NCBI RefSeq assembly: GCF_000397205.1
Contig: NC_021237.1
Span: 5,253,501-5,317,500 of the forward strand
Length of the DNA stretch: 64,000 nucleotides
Direction: 5' to 3'
DNA from: Pseudomonas protegens CHA0
Lineage (GTDB): Bacteria; Pseudomonadota; Gammaproteobacteria; Pseudomonadales; Pseudomonadaceae
Part shown: one piece after another, positions 28,676 through 38,479 of the stretch
Layout: every line of letters begins with the position of its first letter
Position numbering within the stretch: position 1 is the stretch's first letter
Translations under genes and position numbers: made by a program
Notes under the pieces: model-generated
What the model saw: only the letters and a program-made list of their open reading frames with translations
Database searches by the model: none
Told to the model about the DNA's origin: nothing

Positions 28676-29396
28676 TGCCGGCAACCACATTGGCTGCCAA
28701 TTGATAGCCACTGCCGCGCACGGTGCGAATCAGCCGCGGCGGCTTTTCGGTGTCACGCAGACGCTGGCGCAGGCGGCTCACCGCCATGTCGACGATGCGA
28801 TCCAGGGGCATCAGGTCACGCCCGCGGGTGGCATTGCCGATGGTGTCGCGATCGAGGATTTCCTGGGGATGGTCGAGAAACAGCTTGAGCAGAGCGAAGT
28901 CGGCGCCGGAGAGAATCACCTCCTCGCCATCGTTGTGGAACAGCCGGTGGCTGATCACATCCAGGCGCCATTCGTCGAAGCACAGCACCTCGCCGACAAC
29001 CCGCTCCTGGGTGAACTGCACGCGCCGCAGCAGGGCCTTGATCCGCGCCTGCAGCTCCCGGGGGCTGAAAGGCTTGCCCAGGTAGTCGTCGGCGCCCAGC
29101 TCCAGGCCGATGACCCGGTCGGCCTCGTCGGAGCTGGCGGTCAGCATGATGATCGGCACCTGGCTGCGCTTGGGATGCTGGCGGATCCAGCGGCACAGGC
29201 TGAAGCCGTCTTCGTCCGGCAGCATCACATCGAGGATCACCAGGTCGCTGGGCGCCTCGTTGAGGGCCAGGCGAAAGCCGGCCCCGTCGGCGGTGCTGCG
29301 CACCTGGAAGCCGCAGCGGCTGAGATAGGTTTCCAGCAGCTCGCGAATTTCCTGATCGTCGTCAACCAACAAAATCGACTTACTGACTGAACTCAC
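28665..29396 (-). CDS. gltR: Response regulator GltR, OmpR family
   Basis: This 243-residue regulator has a receiver domain with the acidic pair in LLVDDDQEI, the phosphorylated Asp in LVILDVMLPDEDG and Lys in LGKPFSPRE, followed by a winged-helix DNA-binding domain ending RTVRGSGYQL. It starts with GTG (AAGGA 8 nt upstream). Translationally coupled to gtrS. In Pseudomonas it controls glucose transport genes (oprB/gts) with GtrS. Confidence 0.92.
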   Translation of the reverse strand: MSSVSKSILLVDDDQEIRELLETYLSRCGFQVRSTADGAGFRLALNEAPSDLVILDVMLPDEDGFSLCRWIRQHPKRSQVPIIMLTASSDEADRVIGLELGADDYLGKPFSPRELQARIKALLRRVQFTQERVVGEVLCFDEWRLDVISHRLFHNDGEEVILSGADFALLKLFLDHPQEILDRDTIGNATRGRDLMPLDRIVDMAVSRLRQRLRDTEKPPRLIRTVRGSGYQLAANVVAGNGH

Positions 29397-29465
29397 CGGG
29401 GCCGTCCTTATTGTTAGGCAGGGTGCGCGATTATGCCTGATGCCGGGTCGCCTGCCAGGGCGGCG

Positions 29466-30422
29466 TCAGCCCTGGGCCTGCTCCAGGGCCACGCCGGCAC
29501 CGGTGAGCCCGGAATAGGGCGCGGTCACCAGCCACACCGGGATGCCCTTGAAGTAATCGCTCATGCAACCCTTGTCGGCAAAGCTCTTGGCAAAGCCGCT
29601 GTGGATGAAGAAATCGGCAAAGCGCGGAATCACCCCACCGACGATGTACACCCCGCCACGCCCCCCGGTGGTCAGCACGTTGTTGCCCGCCACCCGGCCC
29701 AGCCAGCAGCTGAACTGCTCCAGCACTTCCCGGGCGATCGGGTCGCCGGCCAGGCCGGCCGCGGTGATGGCCTCCGGAGTCTCGAGCCGCGGCTCATGGC
29801 CGTCCACCGCGCAGATCGCCCGGTACACCCGGGGCAGGCCGCCACCGCTCAAGGCAGTCTCGGCGCTGACATGGCCGATCTCGTCGTGAATGTGCTGCCA
29901 GAGCTGGGTTTCCCGCGCACTGCTCAAGGGCAGGTCGACATGCCCGCCCTCTCCCGGCAAGGCCATGTAACGACCGTCGCCGAAGTTCAGCAGGGTGCCC
30001 ACCCCGAGGCCCGTGCCCGGGCCGATTACCACGGCCGGGCGCAAGGGTTCGGCAACGCCTTCGCAGACCACGCGAAATTCATCCGGCTGCAGGCGGGTCA
30101 TGCCCAGGGCCATGGCCGAGAAGTCGTTGACCAACAGCAGTTGGTCCACCTGCAACGCCTGGCAGAAAGCCTGGCGGCTCAGGCGCCAGTGGTTGTTGGT
30201 GAAGCGAAACTCATCGCCGCTGACCGGGCCGGCCACCGACAGGCACACCGAACCTATGGCACCCAGGGCCAGCCCCTGGTCCCGCAGGTAGGCCTTGATG
30301 GCGTCTTCCGGGCAGCTGTAGTCCGCGGTGGCGTGGACTTCGATCGCCTCCAGTTGTTGGTCTTTCCACAACGCGAAGCGCGCGTTGGTGCCACCGATAT
30401 CACCGACCAGGGCCAGTTTCAC
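29466..30422 (-). CDS. glk: Glucokinase
   Basis: This 318-residue ROK-unrelated (GlkA/E. coli Glk type) kinase phosphorylates cytoplasmic glucose. ATP loop [11 protein letters not shown] is at 8-18, the catalytic-base region [12 protein letters not shown] near 97-108, GPGTGLGVG near 134-142 and EGGHVDL near 157-163. The GTG start at 30422 overlaps the edd stop codon by 4 nt (GTGA), so it is translationally coupled to edd. Confidence 0.94.
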   Translation of the reverse strand: MKLALVGDIGGTNARFALWKDQQLEAIEVHATADYSCPEDAIKAYLRDQGLALGAIGSVCLSVAGPVSGDEFRFTNNHWRLSRQAFCQALQVDQLLLVNDFSAMALGMTRLQPDEFRVVCEGVAEPLRPAVVIGPGTGLGVGTLLNFGDGRYMALPGEGGHVDLPLSSARETQLWQHIHDEIGHVSAETALSGGGLPRVYRAICAVDGHEPRLETPEAITAAGLAGDPIAREVLEQFSCWLGRVAGNNVLTTGGRGGVYIVGGVIPRFADFFIHSGFAKSFADKGCMSDYFKGIPVWLVTAPYSGLTGAGVALEQAQG

Positions 30423-32245
30423 TTGAGCGTCTCCAGGGCAGAGGTAAAGGCGCTGGCGCCCTGCTCTGCCGAGCTGAAGGCCATGCGCATGAAGGCGAAG
30501 AGTTCGCGGCCGGTGCCAACGTTGTTGCCCAGCAGGCCCTTGGCCGGCTCCCGGGCGGCGAATTCTGCGGCGTCTACCTTAAGCTCCAGGGTGCCCTTGA
30601 CGCCATCCACGCGGATGATATCGCCGTCCAGCACCCGGGCCAGCGCGCCACCCACCTGGGCTTCGGGGCTGACATGGATCGCTGCCGGAATCTTGCCCGA
30701 AGCGCCGGACATGCGCCCGTCGGTGACCAGCGCCACCTTGAAGCCGCGGTCCTGCAGCACCCCGAGGAACGGGGTCATCTTGTGCAGCTCGGGCATGCCG
30801 TTGGAGCGCGGGCCCTGGAAGCGCATCACCGCGACGAAGTCCTTCTCCAGCAGGCCGGCCTTGAAGGCATCGGCCAGGTCCTGCTGGTCCTGGAACACCA
30901 CGGCCGGGGCCTCGACGATCTGGTGCTCCGGGGCCACGGCGGAAACCTTCATCACGCCGCGACCGAGGTTGCCTTCCATGACCCGCAAGCCGCCCTCCGC
31001 AGAGAACGCCCGGGCCACCGGGCGCAGGATGTTTTCGTCCAGGCTTTCGATCGGGCCGTCGCGCCACACCAGCTTGCCGTTGTCCAGGAAGGGTTCCTGG
31101 GTATAGCGGCTCAGGCCGCGGCCGGCCACGGTATTGACGTCTTCGTGGAGCAGGCCGGCTTCCAGCAGCTCGCGGATCAGGAACGACATGCCGCCCGCCG
31201 CCTGGAAGTGGTTGATATCGGCCTTGCCGTTTGGATAGACGTGGGACAGGGTCGGCACCACCTCGGAGAGGTCGGCCATGTCCTGCCAGGTCAGCTGGAT
31301 GCCCGCCGCCTGGGCGATGGCCGGCATGTGCAGGGTGTGGTTGGTGGAGCCGCCCGTGGCGTGCAGGGCAACGATGGAGTTGACCAGCACGCGCTCGTCG
31401 ACGATCTCGCCAATCGGCATGAAGGCCCCGCTCTGCTTGGTCAGGCGCGTGACCTGCTGCGCCGCCTCATGGGTCAGGGCGTCGCGCAGCGGCGTATTGG
31501 GGTTGACGAAAGAGGCGCCCGGCAGGTGCAGGCCCATGACTTCCATCAGCAACTGGTTGGTGTTGGCGGTGCCGTAGAAGGTGCAGGTGCCGGGGCTGTG
31601 GTAGGACTTCATTTCCGACTCCAGCAGTTCCTCGCGGCTGGCCTTGCCTTCGGCGTAACGCTGGCGCACGTCGGCTTTCTGCTTGTTGGAAATGCCCGAG
31701 ACCATGGGCCCGCCCGGAACGAAGATGGTCGGCAGGTGACCGAAGCGCAGGGCGCCCATCATCAACCCCGGGACAATCTTGTCGCAGATCCCCAGCATCA
31801 GCGCGGCATCGAACATGTTGTGAGAGAGGGCCACCGCCGTAGACAGGGCGATCACTTCACGGCTCGGCAGGCTCAGTTCCATACCGGCCTCGCCCTGGGT
31901 CACGCCATCGCACATGGCCGGGGTGCCGCCGGCGAACTGGCCCACCGAGCCGATCTCGCGCAGGGCGCGCTTGATCTGCTCGGGGAACACCTCGTAAGGC
32001 TGGTGCGCCGACAACATGTCGTTATATGACGAAACAATTGCCACGTTGGCCGCATTCATCATCCGCAGGTTGTGCTTGTCGTCGGTGCCACAACCGGCCA
32101 CGCCGTGGGCGAAGTTCGCACATTGCAGCTTGCCCCGCTGCGGGCCATCGCTGGCGGCATCGCGGATCAGCGCGAGATAGGCCTGGCGAGTGGCGCGACT
32201 ACGGGCGATAAGCCGTTCGGTGACCTCAAGAACGCGGGGATGCAT
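30419..32245 (-). CDS. edd: 6-phosphogluconate dehydratase
   Basis: This 608-residue [4Fe-4S] enzyme dehydrates 6-phosphogluconate to KDPG. IlvD/Edd family features include [20 protein letters not shown] near 41-60, [29 protein letters not shown] and the C-terminal [17 protein letters not shown]. It heads the edd-glk-gltR-gtrS operon. A HexR operator at 32367-32381 lies about 120 bp upstream. Confidence 0.95.
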   Translation of the reverse strand: MHPRVLEVTERLIARSRATRQAYLALIRDAASDGPQRGKLQCANFAHGVAGCGTDDKHNLRMMNAANVAIVSSYNDMLSAHQPYEVFPEQIKRALREIGSVGQFAGGTPAMCDGVTQGEAGMELSLPSREVIALSTAVALSHNMFDAALMLGICDKIVPGLMMGALRFGHLPTIFVPGGPMVSGISNKQKADVRQRYAEGKASREELLESEMKSYHSPGTCTFYGTANTNQLLMEVMGLHLPGASFVNPNTPLRDALTHEAAQQVTRLTKQSGAFMPIGEIVDERVLVNSIVALHATGGSTNHTLHMPAIAQAAGIQLTWQDMADLSEVVPTLSHVYPNGKADINHFQAAGGMSFLIRELLEAGLLHEDVNTVAGRGLSRYTQEPFLDNGKLVWRDGPIESLDENILRPVARAFSAEGGLRVMEGNLGRGVMKVSAVAPEHQIVEAPAVVFQDQQDLADAFKAGLLEKDFVAVMRFQGPRSNGMPELHKMTPFLGVLQDRGFKVALVTDGRMSGASGKIPAAIHVSPEAQVGGALARVLDGDIIRVDGVKGTLELKVDAAEFAAREPAKGLLGNNVGTGRELFAFMRMAFSSAEQGASAFTSALETLK

Positions 32246-32366
32246 GTGTAGAACTCCAGGCTAACGGATGTGGCGACCTGTTTGTCTATGCTGATCAGAC
32301 GCGCCACCGCTCAGGGACAGCGGAGGATGTTTCTGACCATTTGGACCAGTTGATTCAGGTCACTCG

Positions 32367-32381
32367 TTGTAGATAAGACAA
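32367..32381. promoter_or_regulatory. HexR operator (edd promoter)
   Basis: TTGTAGATAAGACAA is an exact match to the published P. putida HexR consensus TTGT-N7/8-ACAA, located 122-136 bp upstream of the edd start. Confidence 0.75.
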
Positions 32382-32428
32382 AATATTGCCACTAAAAAGG
32401 CTTGTTTTCTATTTCTATGCGAATAATC

Positions 32429-32443
32429 TTGTAATTCCAACAA
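32429..32443. promoter_or_regulatory. HexR operator (gap promoter)
   Basis: TTGTAATTCCAACAA is an exact TTGT-N7-ACAA match, 26-40 bp upstream of the gap start, where bound HexR would block transcription. Confidence 0.75.
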
Positions 32444-32468
32444 CAAATTCAACGACAGGCGTTTGCAC

Positions 32469-33473
32469 ATGACTCTTCGAATCGCAATCAATGGTTTTGG
32501 CCGTATCGGCCGTAACGTCCTGCGCGCACTTTATACCCAAGGCTATCGCCAGGATCTGCAGATCGTCGCTATCAACGATCTCGGAGACAGCGCTATCAAT
32601 GCCCACCTGCTGAAATACGACACCGTGCACGGTACTTTCGACGCCCAAGTCGAACACGATCAGGAAAGCCTCACCGTGAATGGCGATCGGATTGCCGTCA
32701 GCGCCATCCGCAACCCGGCCGAACTGCCCTGGGCCGCGGAGAAGATCGACGTGGTGTTCGAATGCACCGGCCTGTTCACCGACCGCGCCAAGGCTGCCGC
32801 CCATCTGACCGCCGGTGCCCGCAAGGTTATCATCTCGGCCCCGGCCAAGGGCGCCGACGCCACCGTGGTCTACGGGGTCAACCACGACATCCTGCGCCAG
32901 TCGCACCAGATCATCTCCAACGCCTCGTGCACCACCAACTGCCTGGCGCCAGTGGCCCAGGTACTGCACCGCGAGCTGGGCATCGACAACGGCCTGATGA
33001 CCACCATCCACGCCTACACCAACGACCAGAACCTCACCGACGTCTACCACAGCGACCCCTATCGCGCCCGTTCGGCCACCCAGAACATGATCCCGAGCAA
33101 GACCGGCGCTGCCGAAGCGGTGGGCCTGGTGCTGCCGGAGCTGGCTGGCAAGCTGACCGGCATGGCCGTGCGAGTACCGGTGATCAACGTGTCCCTGGTG
33201 GACCTGACGGTGACCCTCAAGCGCGACACCACCGCCGAAGAGGTCAATGCGTTGCTCAAGAGCGCCAGCCAGCACTCGACGATCCTCGGCTACAACACCC
33301 TGCCGCTGGTCTCCAGCGACTTCAACCACAATCCGCTGTCGTCGATCTTCGACGCCAACCACACCAAGGTCAGCGGTGGCCGGTTGCTCAAGGTGCTGGC
33401 CTGGTACGACAACGAGTGGGGTTTCTCCAACCGCATGCTGGATAACTGCCTGGCCCTGTGCAACGCGGAATAA
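32469..33473 (+). CDS. gap: Glyceraldehyde-3-phosphate dehydrogenase, class I (Gap-1)
   Basis: This 334-residue enzyme oxidises glyceraldehyde-3-phosphate from the Eda reaction. The NAD loop [11 protein letters not shown] is at 8-18, and the active site [12 protein letters not shown] has catalytic Cys154. The start is ATG 32469 ([11 protein letters not shown]); a TTG at 32463 is in frame but unnecessary. It is divergent from edd with HexR sites between, the P. putida gap-1 arrangement, and followed 15 nt later by mgsA. Confidence 0.95.
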   Translation: MTLRIAINGFGRIGRNVLRALYTQGYRQDLQIVAINDLGDSAINAHLLKYDTVHGTFDAQVEHDQESLTVNGDRIAVSAIRNPAELPWAAEKIDVVFECTGLFTDRAKAAAHLTAGARKVIISAPAKGADATVVYGVNHDILRQSHQIISNASCTTNCLAPVAQVLHRELGIDNGLMTTIHAYTNDQNLTDVYHSDPYRARSATQNMIPSKTGAAEAVGLVLPELAGKLTGMAVRVPVINVSLVDLTVTLKRDTTAEEVNALLKSASQHSTILGYNTLPLVSSDFNHNPLSSIFDANHTKVSGGRLLKVLAWYDNEWGFSNRMLDNCLALCNAE

Positions 33474-33488
33474 AACGGATATTCGTCG

Positions 33489-33953
33489 ATGATCGGTATC
33501 AGTTTCACCCACAAGACCATGGCCGCGCGCAAGCGCATCGCCCTGGTCGCTCATGACCACTGCAAGGCGTTCCTGCTGGAGTGGGCCGGGCGGCAGAAGG
33601 CGCGCCTGGCCGAGCACGAGCTGGTTGCCACCGGTACCACCGGCCTGTTGCTGAGCAAGCACCTGGGGCTGCCGGTGGAAAGCATGATCAGCGGCCCCCT
33701 GGGCGGCGATCAGCAACTGGGGGCGCAGATTGCCGAGCAACGGGTCGACCTGCTGGTGTTCTTCTGGGACCCCTTTGAACCCCAGCCCCATGATCCGGAC
33801 ATCAAGGCCCTGTTGAGGGTAGCGGCGGTATGGAACATTCCGGTGGCCTGCAACGAGTGCAGCGCCGACTACCTGCTCAGCAGCCCGCTGATGAACCAGG
33901 CCCATGAGCACCGGATTCCCGACTATCAGGCCTACCTGGCCGGCCGAGGATAA
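33489..33953 (+). CDS. mgsA: Methylglyoxal synthase
   Basis: This 154-residue enzyme converts dihydroxyacetone phosphate to methylglyoxal plus phosphate. Family motifs are present: ATGTTG (47-52), GPLGGDQQLG (69-78, catalytic Asp74) and DPFEPQPHDPD near residue 100, holding the active-site His, then NECSADYLL near the C-terminus. It starts 15 nt after gap and so is probably co-transcribed and HexR-controlled. Placement after a GAPDH gene is unusual and discussed as a finding. Confidence 0.92.
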   Translation: MIGISFTHKTMAARKRIALVAHDHCKAFLLEWAGRQKARLAEHELVATGTTGLLLSKHLGLPVESMISGPLGGDQQLGAQIAEQRVDLLVFFWDPFEPQPHDPDIKALLRVAAVWNIPVACNECSADYLLSSPLMNQAHEHRIPDYQAYLAGRG

Positions 33954-33980
33954 TTCACGCAAGGCTTGACCATTGACGTA

Positions 33981-33999
33981 GATGACAATCATTATCATC
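33981..33999. promoter_or_regulatory. Fur box upstream of the ECF sigma gene
   Basis: GATGACAATCATTATCATC resembles the 19-bp Fur consensus GATAATGATAATCATTATC (NATWAT repeats). It lies 28-46 bp upstream of the GTG start, where iron-loaded Fur would repress. Confidence 0.85.
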
Positions 34000-34026
34000 T
34001 GCTGAAAAAATGGATCAGGCCTTGCT

Positions 34027-34545
34027 GTGAGTCAATCGCACTTCAACCACGTCTTCCTCACCCAACGCATTTCTCTGCTGCGAACGCTGGAGCGGATGGT
34101 CAACAACCACAGCACCGCCGAAGACCTGCTGCAGGAAACCTACCTGCGCGTGACCCGGGCCCTGAGCGAGCGGCCGATCACGCACCTTGAACCCTTTGTC
34201 TTCCAGACCGCGCGCAACCTCGCCCTGGATCACCTGCGGGCCCGGCGCATCCAGGGCCGCACCCTGCTCGAAGACGTACCGCCGGAGGTGGTGGAGAATG
34301 TCGCCGCGCCCGTCAGCAGTGCCGAAGACGCGGCCCACGCCGAGCAGATGCTGGAACGCCTGAACCTCAGCCTCGGCCAGCTCAGCCCGCGCCAGCAGCA
34401 GATCTTCATCCTCAGCCGCCTGCACGGCCACAGTTACCAGGAGATCGCCGACGAGCTCGGGGTTTCACTGAGCACGGTGCAAAAGGAATTGAAACTGATC
34501 ATGGCCATCTGCATCGGCGTCGCCGAACGTCTCGACGGCCAGTGA
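34027..34545 (+). CDS. FecI-like ECF sigma factor (iron/heme cell-surface signalling)
   Basis: This 172-residue extracytoplasmic-function sigma factor has region 2 (about 10-75; MVNNHSTAEDLLQETYLRV, FVFQTARNLALDHLRA) and region 4 (about 112-165; LSPRQQQIFILSRLHGHSYQEIA). It starts with GTG. The following FecR and STN-type TonB receptor make a complete signalling trio: ligand-bound receptor acts through FecR to release this sigma, which transcribes the receptor gene. Confidence 0.92.
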   Translation: MSQSHFNHVFLTQRISLLRTLERMVNNHSTAEDLLQETYLRVTRALSERPITHLEPFVFQTARNLALDHLRARRIQGRTLLEDVPPEVVENVAAPVSSAEDAAHAEQMLERLNLSLGQLSPRQQQIFILSRLHGHSYQEIADELGVSLSTVQKELKLIMAICIGVAERLDGQ

Positions 34546-34658
34546 GTCTCAACCGCTGAGCAGAATGACTGCGGCAGCCCCGAGCCTTTGTTAACCTTGG
34601 CCGGCTTTCGCTCTCTCTTGAAAAAACAGCCGCGCACAGACGCAGCCGAGGAACACCC

Positions 34659-35627
34659 GTGACGGATTTTCACAGCGCCGAGCCGCCCACCCCTGCCGGC
34701 CCGCACTCAAGCACCCTGGCCATGGATCAGGCACTGGATTGGCTGATCGAGCTGGAACATCCGAACGAGGAACAAGTGCGCCAGTTTCATCAGTGGCTGG
34801 CGGCTTCACCGCTCAACGCCCAGGCCTTCGAAAAGGCCCAGGCGATCTGGAATGGCCCGCAAGTGGCGCAATGCGCCCTGACCCTGGCAGCGCCACCGAA
34901 AGTCTCGCGCCTGGCGCGCCTGCGCCCCCACTGGAAACCCCTGGCCACCGCCGCGGTGCTGCTGCTCGGATTATTCAGCTTCAGCAACCTGCCGCTGCGC
35001 CTGCAGGCCGACCACCTGACCCAGGTCGGCGAGCGCCAGCGCCTGCAGCTCGAAGACGGTTCCAAGGTGCTGCTCAACACCAACTCGGCCTTTTCCAGCG
35101 ACATCAACGATCACCAGCGCGTGGCCCGGCTGTACCAGGGCGAAGCCTTCTTCGAGATCCCCGGCAATCGCGGCCTGCCCCTGGAACTGGACGCCGGCCC
35201 GGTCAAGGCCAGCGTGCGCGACACCACCTTTGCCGTGCGCTACTTGGACGGCGTGGCCCAAGTCCAGGTGCAGCGCGGTGACATCGACCTGCGCGCCACC
35301 CACGCCGACCAGCGCCTGCGCCTGCGCGCCGGGGAAAGCGTGCGGGTCGGGCCCCAGGGCTTCGACCAGCCGGCCAGGCTCGACGCCGACAAGGAACTGG
35401 CCTGGGTCCAGGGCCGCCTGGTGTTCGAGAACTGCCCCCTGAGCCAGGTCCTGGCCGAACTGCGGCGCTATTACCCGGGCTGGATCGTCAACAACAACGA
35501 ACACCTGGCAAAGGTCGCGGTAACCGGCAACTACCGCCTGGATCAGCCTCTGGACGTGGTGCGTTCCCTGGCCCACATCACTTCGGCACGGCTTTCCGAG
35601 TTCCCGGCACTAGTGATTCTCAACTGA
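34659..35627 (+). CDS. FecR-family anti-sigma / signal transducer
   Basis: This 322-residue inner-membrane protein has an N-terminal cytoplasmic DUF4880 domain (about 22-62; ALDWLIELEHPNEEQVRQF), one membrane helix (about 90-108), a periplasmic FecR domain (about 115-225; GERQRLQLEDGSKVLLNTNS) and a C-terminal DUF4974/STN-like part (about 260-322). It uses a GTG start with GAGGAA upstream. It relays receptor occupancy to the sigma factor encoded just upstream. Confidence 0.92.
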   Translation: MTDFHSAEPPTPAGPHSSTLAMDQALDWLIELEHPNEEQVRQFHQWLAASPLNAQAFEKAQAIWNGPQVAQCALTLAAPPKVSRLARLRPHWKPLATAAVLLLGLFSFSNLPLRLQADHLTQVGERQRLQLEDGSKVLLNTNSAFSSDINDHQRVARLYQGEAFFEIPGNRGLPLELDAGPVKASVRDTTFAVRYLDGVAQVQVQRGDIDLRATHADQRLRLRAGESVRVGPQGFDQPARLDADKELAWVQGRLVFENCPLSQVLAELRRYYPGWIVNNNEHLAKVAVTGNYRLDQPLDVVRSLAHITSARLSEFPALVILN

Positions 35628-35677
35628 GAACAATTATTTTTACGCGATCTCTACGGGTCGTACGTCTCGTTATAGCC

Positions 35678-35696
35678 AATGCAACTGATTCGCATT
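35678..35696. promoter_or_regulatory. Second Fur-like palindrome, upstream of the receptor
   Basis: AATGCAACTGATTCGCATT is palindromic at its ends (AATGC/GCATT) and resembles Pseudomonas Fur boxes. It lies about 52-70 bp upstream of the receptor start. Confidence 0.55.
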
Positions 35697-35748
35697 TTGA
35701 ATGCGTATCTGCACCTATAAAAGTTTCGTGCGACCCGGAGCGCTCTCG

Positions 35749-38367
35749 ATGTCCCCTCGCCTCAACAGCCGATCCCCTGTTCCCTGTGCCCGCCTGCAAA
35801 ACTGCACCCTGTCACTGCTGACCGCAGCCATCCTGCTGGCCGGCGCCCACGCTGCCCCCGTGATGGCCGCCGATGCCCCGGCATCCTCCAGCCAGCGCAT
35901 GGGCAACTACAACTTCGCTATCCCCCAGCAGCCGCTGGTATCGGCGCTCAACGCCTTTACTGCGGTCACCGGCTGGCAAGTGGGCCTGCCGGCGGAGCTG
36001 GGCAGCGGGGTGTCCTCCCCGGGCGTGCGCGGTTCGCTGCCACCGGAAAAGGCCCTGGATCGGCTGCTCAGCGGCACCAACCTGAGCTACCGCAAGCTGG
36101 GCAACAACAACATCGTTCTGGAAAAGCGCAGCGCAGCCAATGTGGTGAACCTGCAGCAGGTGACCATCAGCGCCACCCGTCAGGAGCAGGACATCAACTC
36201 GGTACCCAGCACCGTGAGCGTGCACACCCGGGAAGAACTCGACCGCCAGAACGTCAACACGATCAAGGAACTGGTGCGTTATGAGCCTGGTGTTTCAGTC
36301 GGCGGTGCAGGCCAGCGTGCCGGTATCAGCGGCTACAACATCCGTGGTATCGACAGCGACCGGATCCTCACCCAGGTGGACGGCGTGGAAGTGCCGGATC
36401 ACTTCTTTAGCGGCCCTTATGCCAAGACCAACCGTAACTACGTCGACCCGGAAATCGTCAAGCGCGTGGAAATCCTGCGTGGCCCGGCCTCGGTGCTCTA
36501 CGGCAGCAGCGCCATCGGAGGCGCCGTCAGTTATTACACTCTGGACGCCGACGACATCATCAAGCCCGGCGAGGATTTTGGCGCGCGCCTGAAGACCGGC
36601 TACAGCTCGGCGGACGAAAGCTGGCTGAAATCCGGCACCTTCGCCGGGCGGGTCGGCGAATTCGACGGTTTGTTGCACCTGAGCCAGCGTGACGGCCACG
36701 AGACCGAGTCCTATGGCAGCAACAACGGCACCGGCCTGAACCGCACTGCCGCCAACCCGGAAGACGCCCGGACCACCAACGTACTGGCCAAGCTCGGCTG
36801 GAACTATGCGGACGACGCACGCCTGGGCCTGACCTACGAAAAGTACAAGGACGACCGCGACACCAATCAGAAAAGTGCGGTGGGCGGCCTGTTCCTCAAT
36901 GGCGTTGGCCAGAACTGGTATCGCTCGCGCGTCGGCAACGACACCATCACCCGCGAACGCTTCGGCCTGGAAAACAGCTTTGCCCTGAACTCGCCGATCG
37001 CCGACCAGATCAAGTGGAGCCTGAACTACCAGATCGCCAAGACCGACCAGACCACCTCCGAGCGCTACAACCCGGTGTCGATCTTCAGCCCGGTGGCGCG
37101 TGACGTGCAGCGTGAGCGGAAAACCCTGTACCAGGAAAAACAATGGGTGTTCGACGCTCAGCTGGACAAGGCCTTCGCCCTGGGTGAAACCGATCACCAG
37201 TTGACCTACGGCACCACTCTCAAGCAGCAGAAGGTCACGGGCTCGCGCTATGGCACCGCCAGTTGCCTGGCCGTCGGTGCCGGCTGTACCGCGATTGGCG
37301 CGCCGAGCCCTTCTGCCGGTGACAGCGTGAAGAAGTCCAGCGACTTCCCGGACCCGACCATCAACACCTACAGCCTGTTCGTCCAGGACCAGATCAGCTG
37401 GAACGCCTGGACCTTCACTCCGGGCCTGCGCTATGACTACACCCAACTCAAGCCCAAGCTGACCCAGGAGTTCCTCAATGTCGCCAACCCCACCGGCAAC
37501 TTTCCGGTCAGCGACGACAAGAAGACCTGGCATCGGGTTTCGCCCAAGTTCGGCCTGACCTACAGCTTCGACGAGCACTACACGGCCTATGGCCAGTACT
37601 CCGAGGGCTTCCGCACGCCGTCGGCCAAGGCGCTCTACGGCCGCTTTGAAAACATCACCACCGGGTACATCGTCGAGCCCAACTCCAACCTCAAGCCGGA
37701 AACCAGCAAAGGTTACGAAACCGGCCTGCGAGGTAATTTCGACGCCGGCTCCTTCGATGTCTCGGTGTTCTACAACCAGTACCGCGACTTCATCAACGAA
37801 GACGCCATCACCGCCGGCGCGCTGCAATCGGTGATCCAGAGCAACAACATCAAACACGCCACCATCAAGGGCGCCGAAGCCAGGGGCCGTCTCAACCTCG
37901 ATGCCTTCGGTGCACCACAGGGCCTGTACAGCATCGGCTCGCTGGCCTACGCCTACGGTCGCAACAATGACAACGGCGAACCGATCAACAGCGTCAACCC
38001 GCTCAAGGGCGTGTTTGGTCTCGGCTACGACCAGGACAACTATGGCGCGCTGCTGAGCTGGACCCTGGTCAAACGCAAGGACCGGGTCGACAACAGTACC
38101 TTCAAGGCCCCGGATGGCCGCACCACCAGCGGCCAGTTCAAGACACCGGGCTACGGCATCCTCGACCTCAGCGGCTTCTACAAGGTCACTGACGACCTGA
38201 CCGTGAACGCCGGCCTGTACAACCTGACCGACAAGAAATACTGGAACTGGGACGACGTGCGCGGCTACGACAGCGTCGGCGAAGCCGGCCAGACCGCACC
38301 CGCCAACCTCGACCGCCTGACCCAGCCAGGCCGCAACTTCTCGGTCAACCTGGTGTGGGATATCTGA
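35749..38367 (+). CDS. TonB-dependent heme/hemoprotein receptor with STN signalling domain
   Basis: This 872-residue outer-membrane receptor has a signal peptide (about 1-41), an STN signalling domain (about 50-115; NYNFAIPQQPLVSALNAF), a TonB-box-like VTISATR, a plug (about 145-255; IRGIDSDRILTQVDGVEVP) and a 22-strand barrel ending in WDI. The barrel has FRTP (FRAP-like) and PNSNLKPE (NPNL-like) segments, typical of heme receptors of the hemoglobin/HasR type. GGAG precedes the ATG. The STN domain plus the upstream sigma/FecR pair implies ligand-induced expression; the adjacent heme oxygenase supports heme as ligand. No HasA-like hemophore gene is nearby. Confidence 0.9.
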   Translation: MSPRLNSRSPVPCARLQNCTLSLLTAAILLAGAHAAPVMAADAPASSSQRMGNYNFAIPQQPLVSALNAFTAVTGWQVGLPAELGSGVSSPGVRGSLPPEKALDRLLSGTNLSYRKLGNNNIVLEKRSAANVVNLQQVTISATRQEQDINSVPSTVSVHTREELDRQNVNTIKELVRYEPGVSVGGAGQRAGISGYNIRGIDSDRILTQVDGVEVPDHFFSGPYAKTNRNYVDPEIVKRVEILRGPASVLYGSSAIGGAVSYYTLDADDIIKPGEDFGARLKTGYSSADESWLKSGTFAGRVGEFDGLLHLSQRDGHETESYGSNNGTGLNRTAANPEDARTTNVLAKLGWNYADDARLGLTYEKYKDDRDTNQKSAVGGLFLNGVGQNWYRSRVGNDTITRERFGLENSFALNSPIADQIKWSLNYQIAKTDQTTSERYNPVSIFSPVARDVQRERKTLYQEKQWVFDAQLDKAFALGETDHQLTYGTTLKQQKVTGSRYGTASCLAVGAGCTAIGAPSPSAGDSVKKSSDFPDPTINTYSLFVQDQISWNAWTFTPGLRYDYTQLKPKLTQEFLNVANPTGNFPVSDDKKTWHRVSPKFGLTYSFDEHYTAYGQYSEGFRTPSAKALYGRFENITTGYIVEPNSNLKPETSKGYETGLRGNFDAGSFDVSVFYNQYRDFINEDAITAGALQSVIQSNNIKHATIKGAEARGRLNLDAFGAPQGLYSIGSLAYAYGRNNDNGEPINSVNPLKGVFGLGYDQDNYGALLSWTLVKRKDRVDNSTFKAPDGRTTSGQFKTPGYGILDLSGFYKVTDDLTVNAGLYNLTDKKYWNWDDVRGYDSVGEAGQTAPANLDRLTQPGRNFSVNLVWDI

Positions 38368-38377
38368 CGCCTGGACA

Positions 38378-38418
38378 CCTCACTGCCCTTTTTCATCCAG
38401 GGCAGTGAGGATTTTTTA
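38378..38418 (+). terminator. Rho-independent terminator between receptor and heme oxygenase genes
   Basis: CCTCACTGCCCT / AGGGCAGTGAGG is a 12-bp perfect stem with a 9-nt loop and a T6 tract. It ends the signalling/receptor transcript, so hemO needs its own promoter or read-through. Confidence 0.92.
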
Positions 38419-38479
38419 CTGTGTCGCGTCTTCTTGTTCGTCTAGTCACTAAGTGCCTCTCATTCTCAAGGACATCTGC

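Noticed and set aside
34027..38367. Siderophore (ferric citrate) uptake system
   Set aside because: FecI/FecR resemblance alone would allow it, but the receptor's FRTP and NPNL-like motifs and the following heme oxygenase favour heme.
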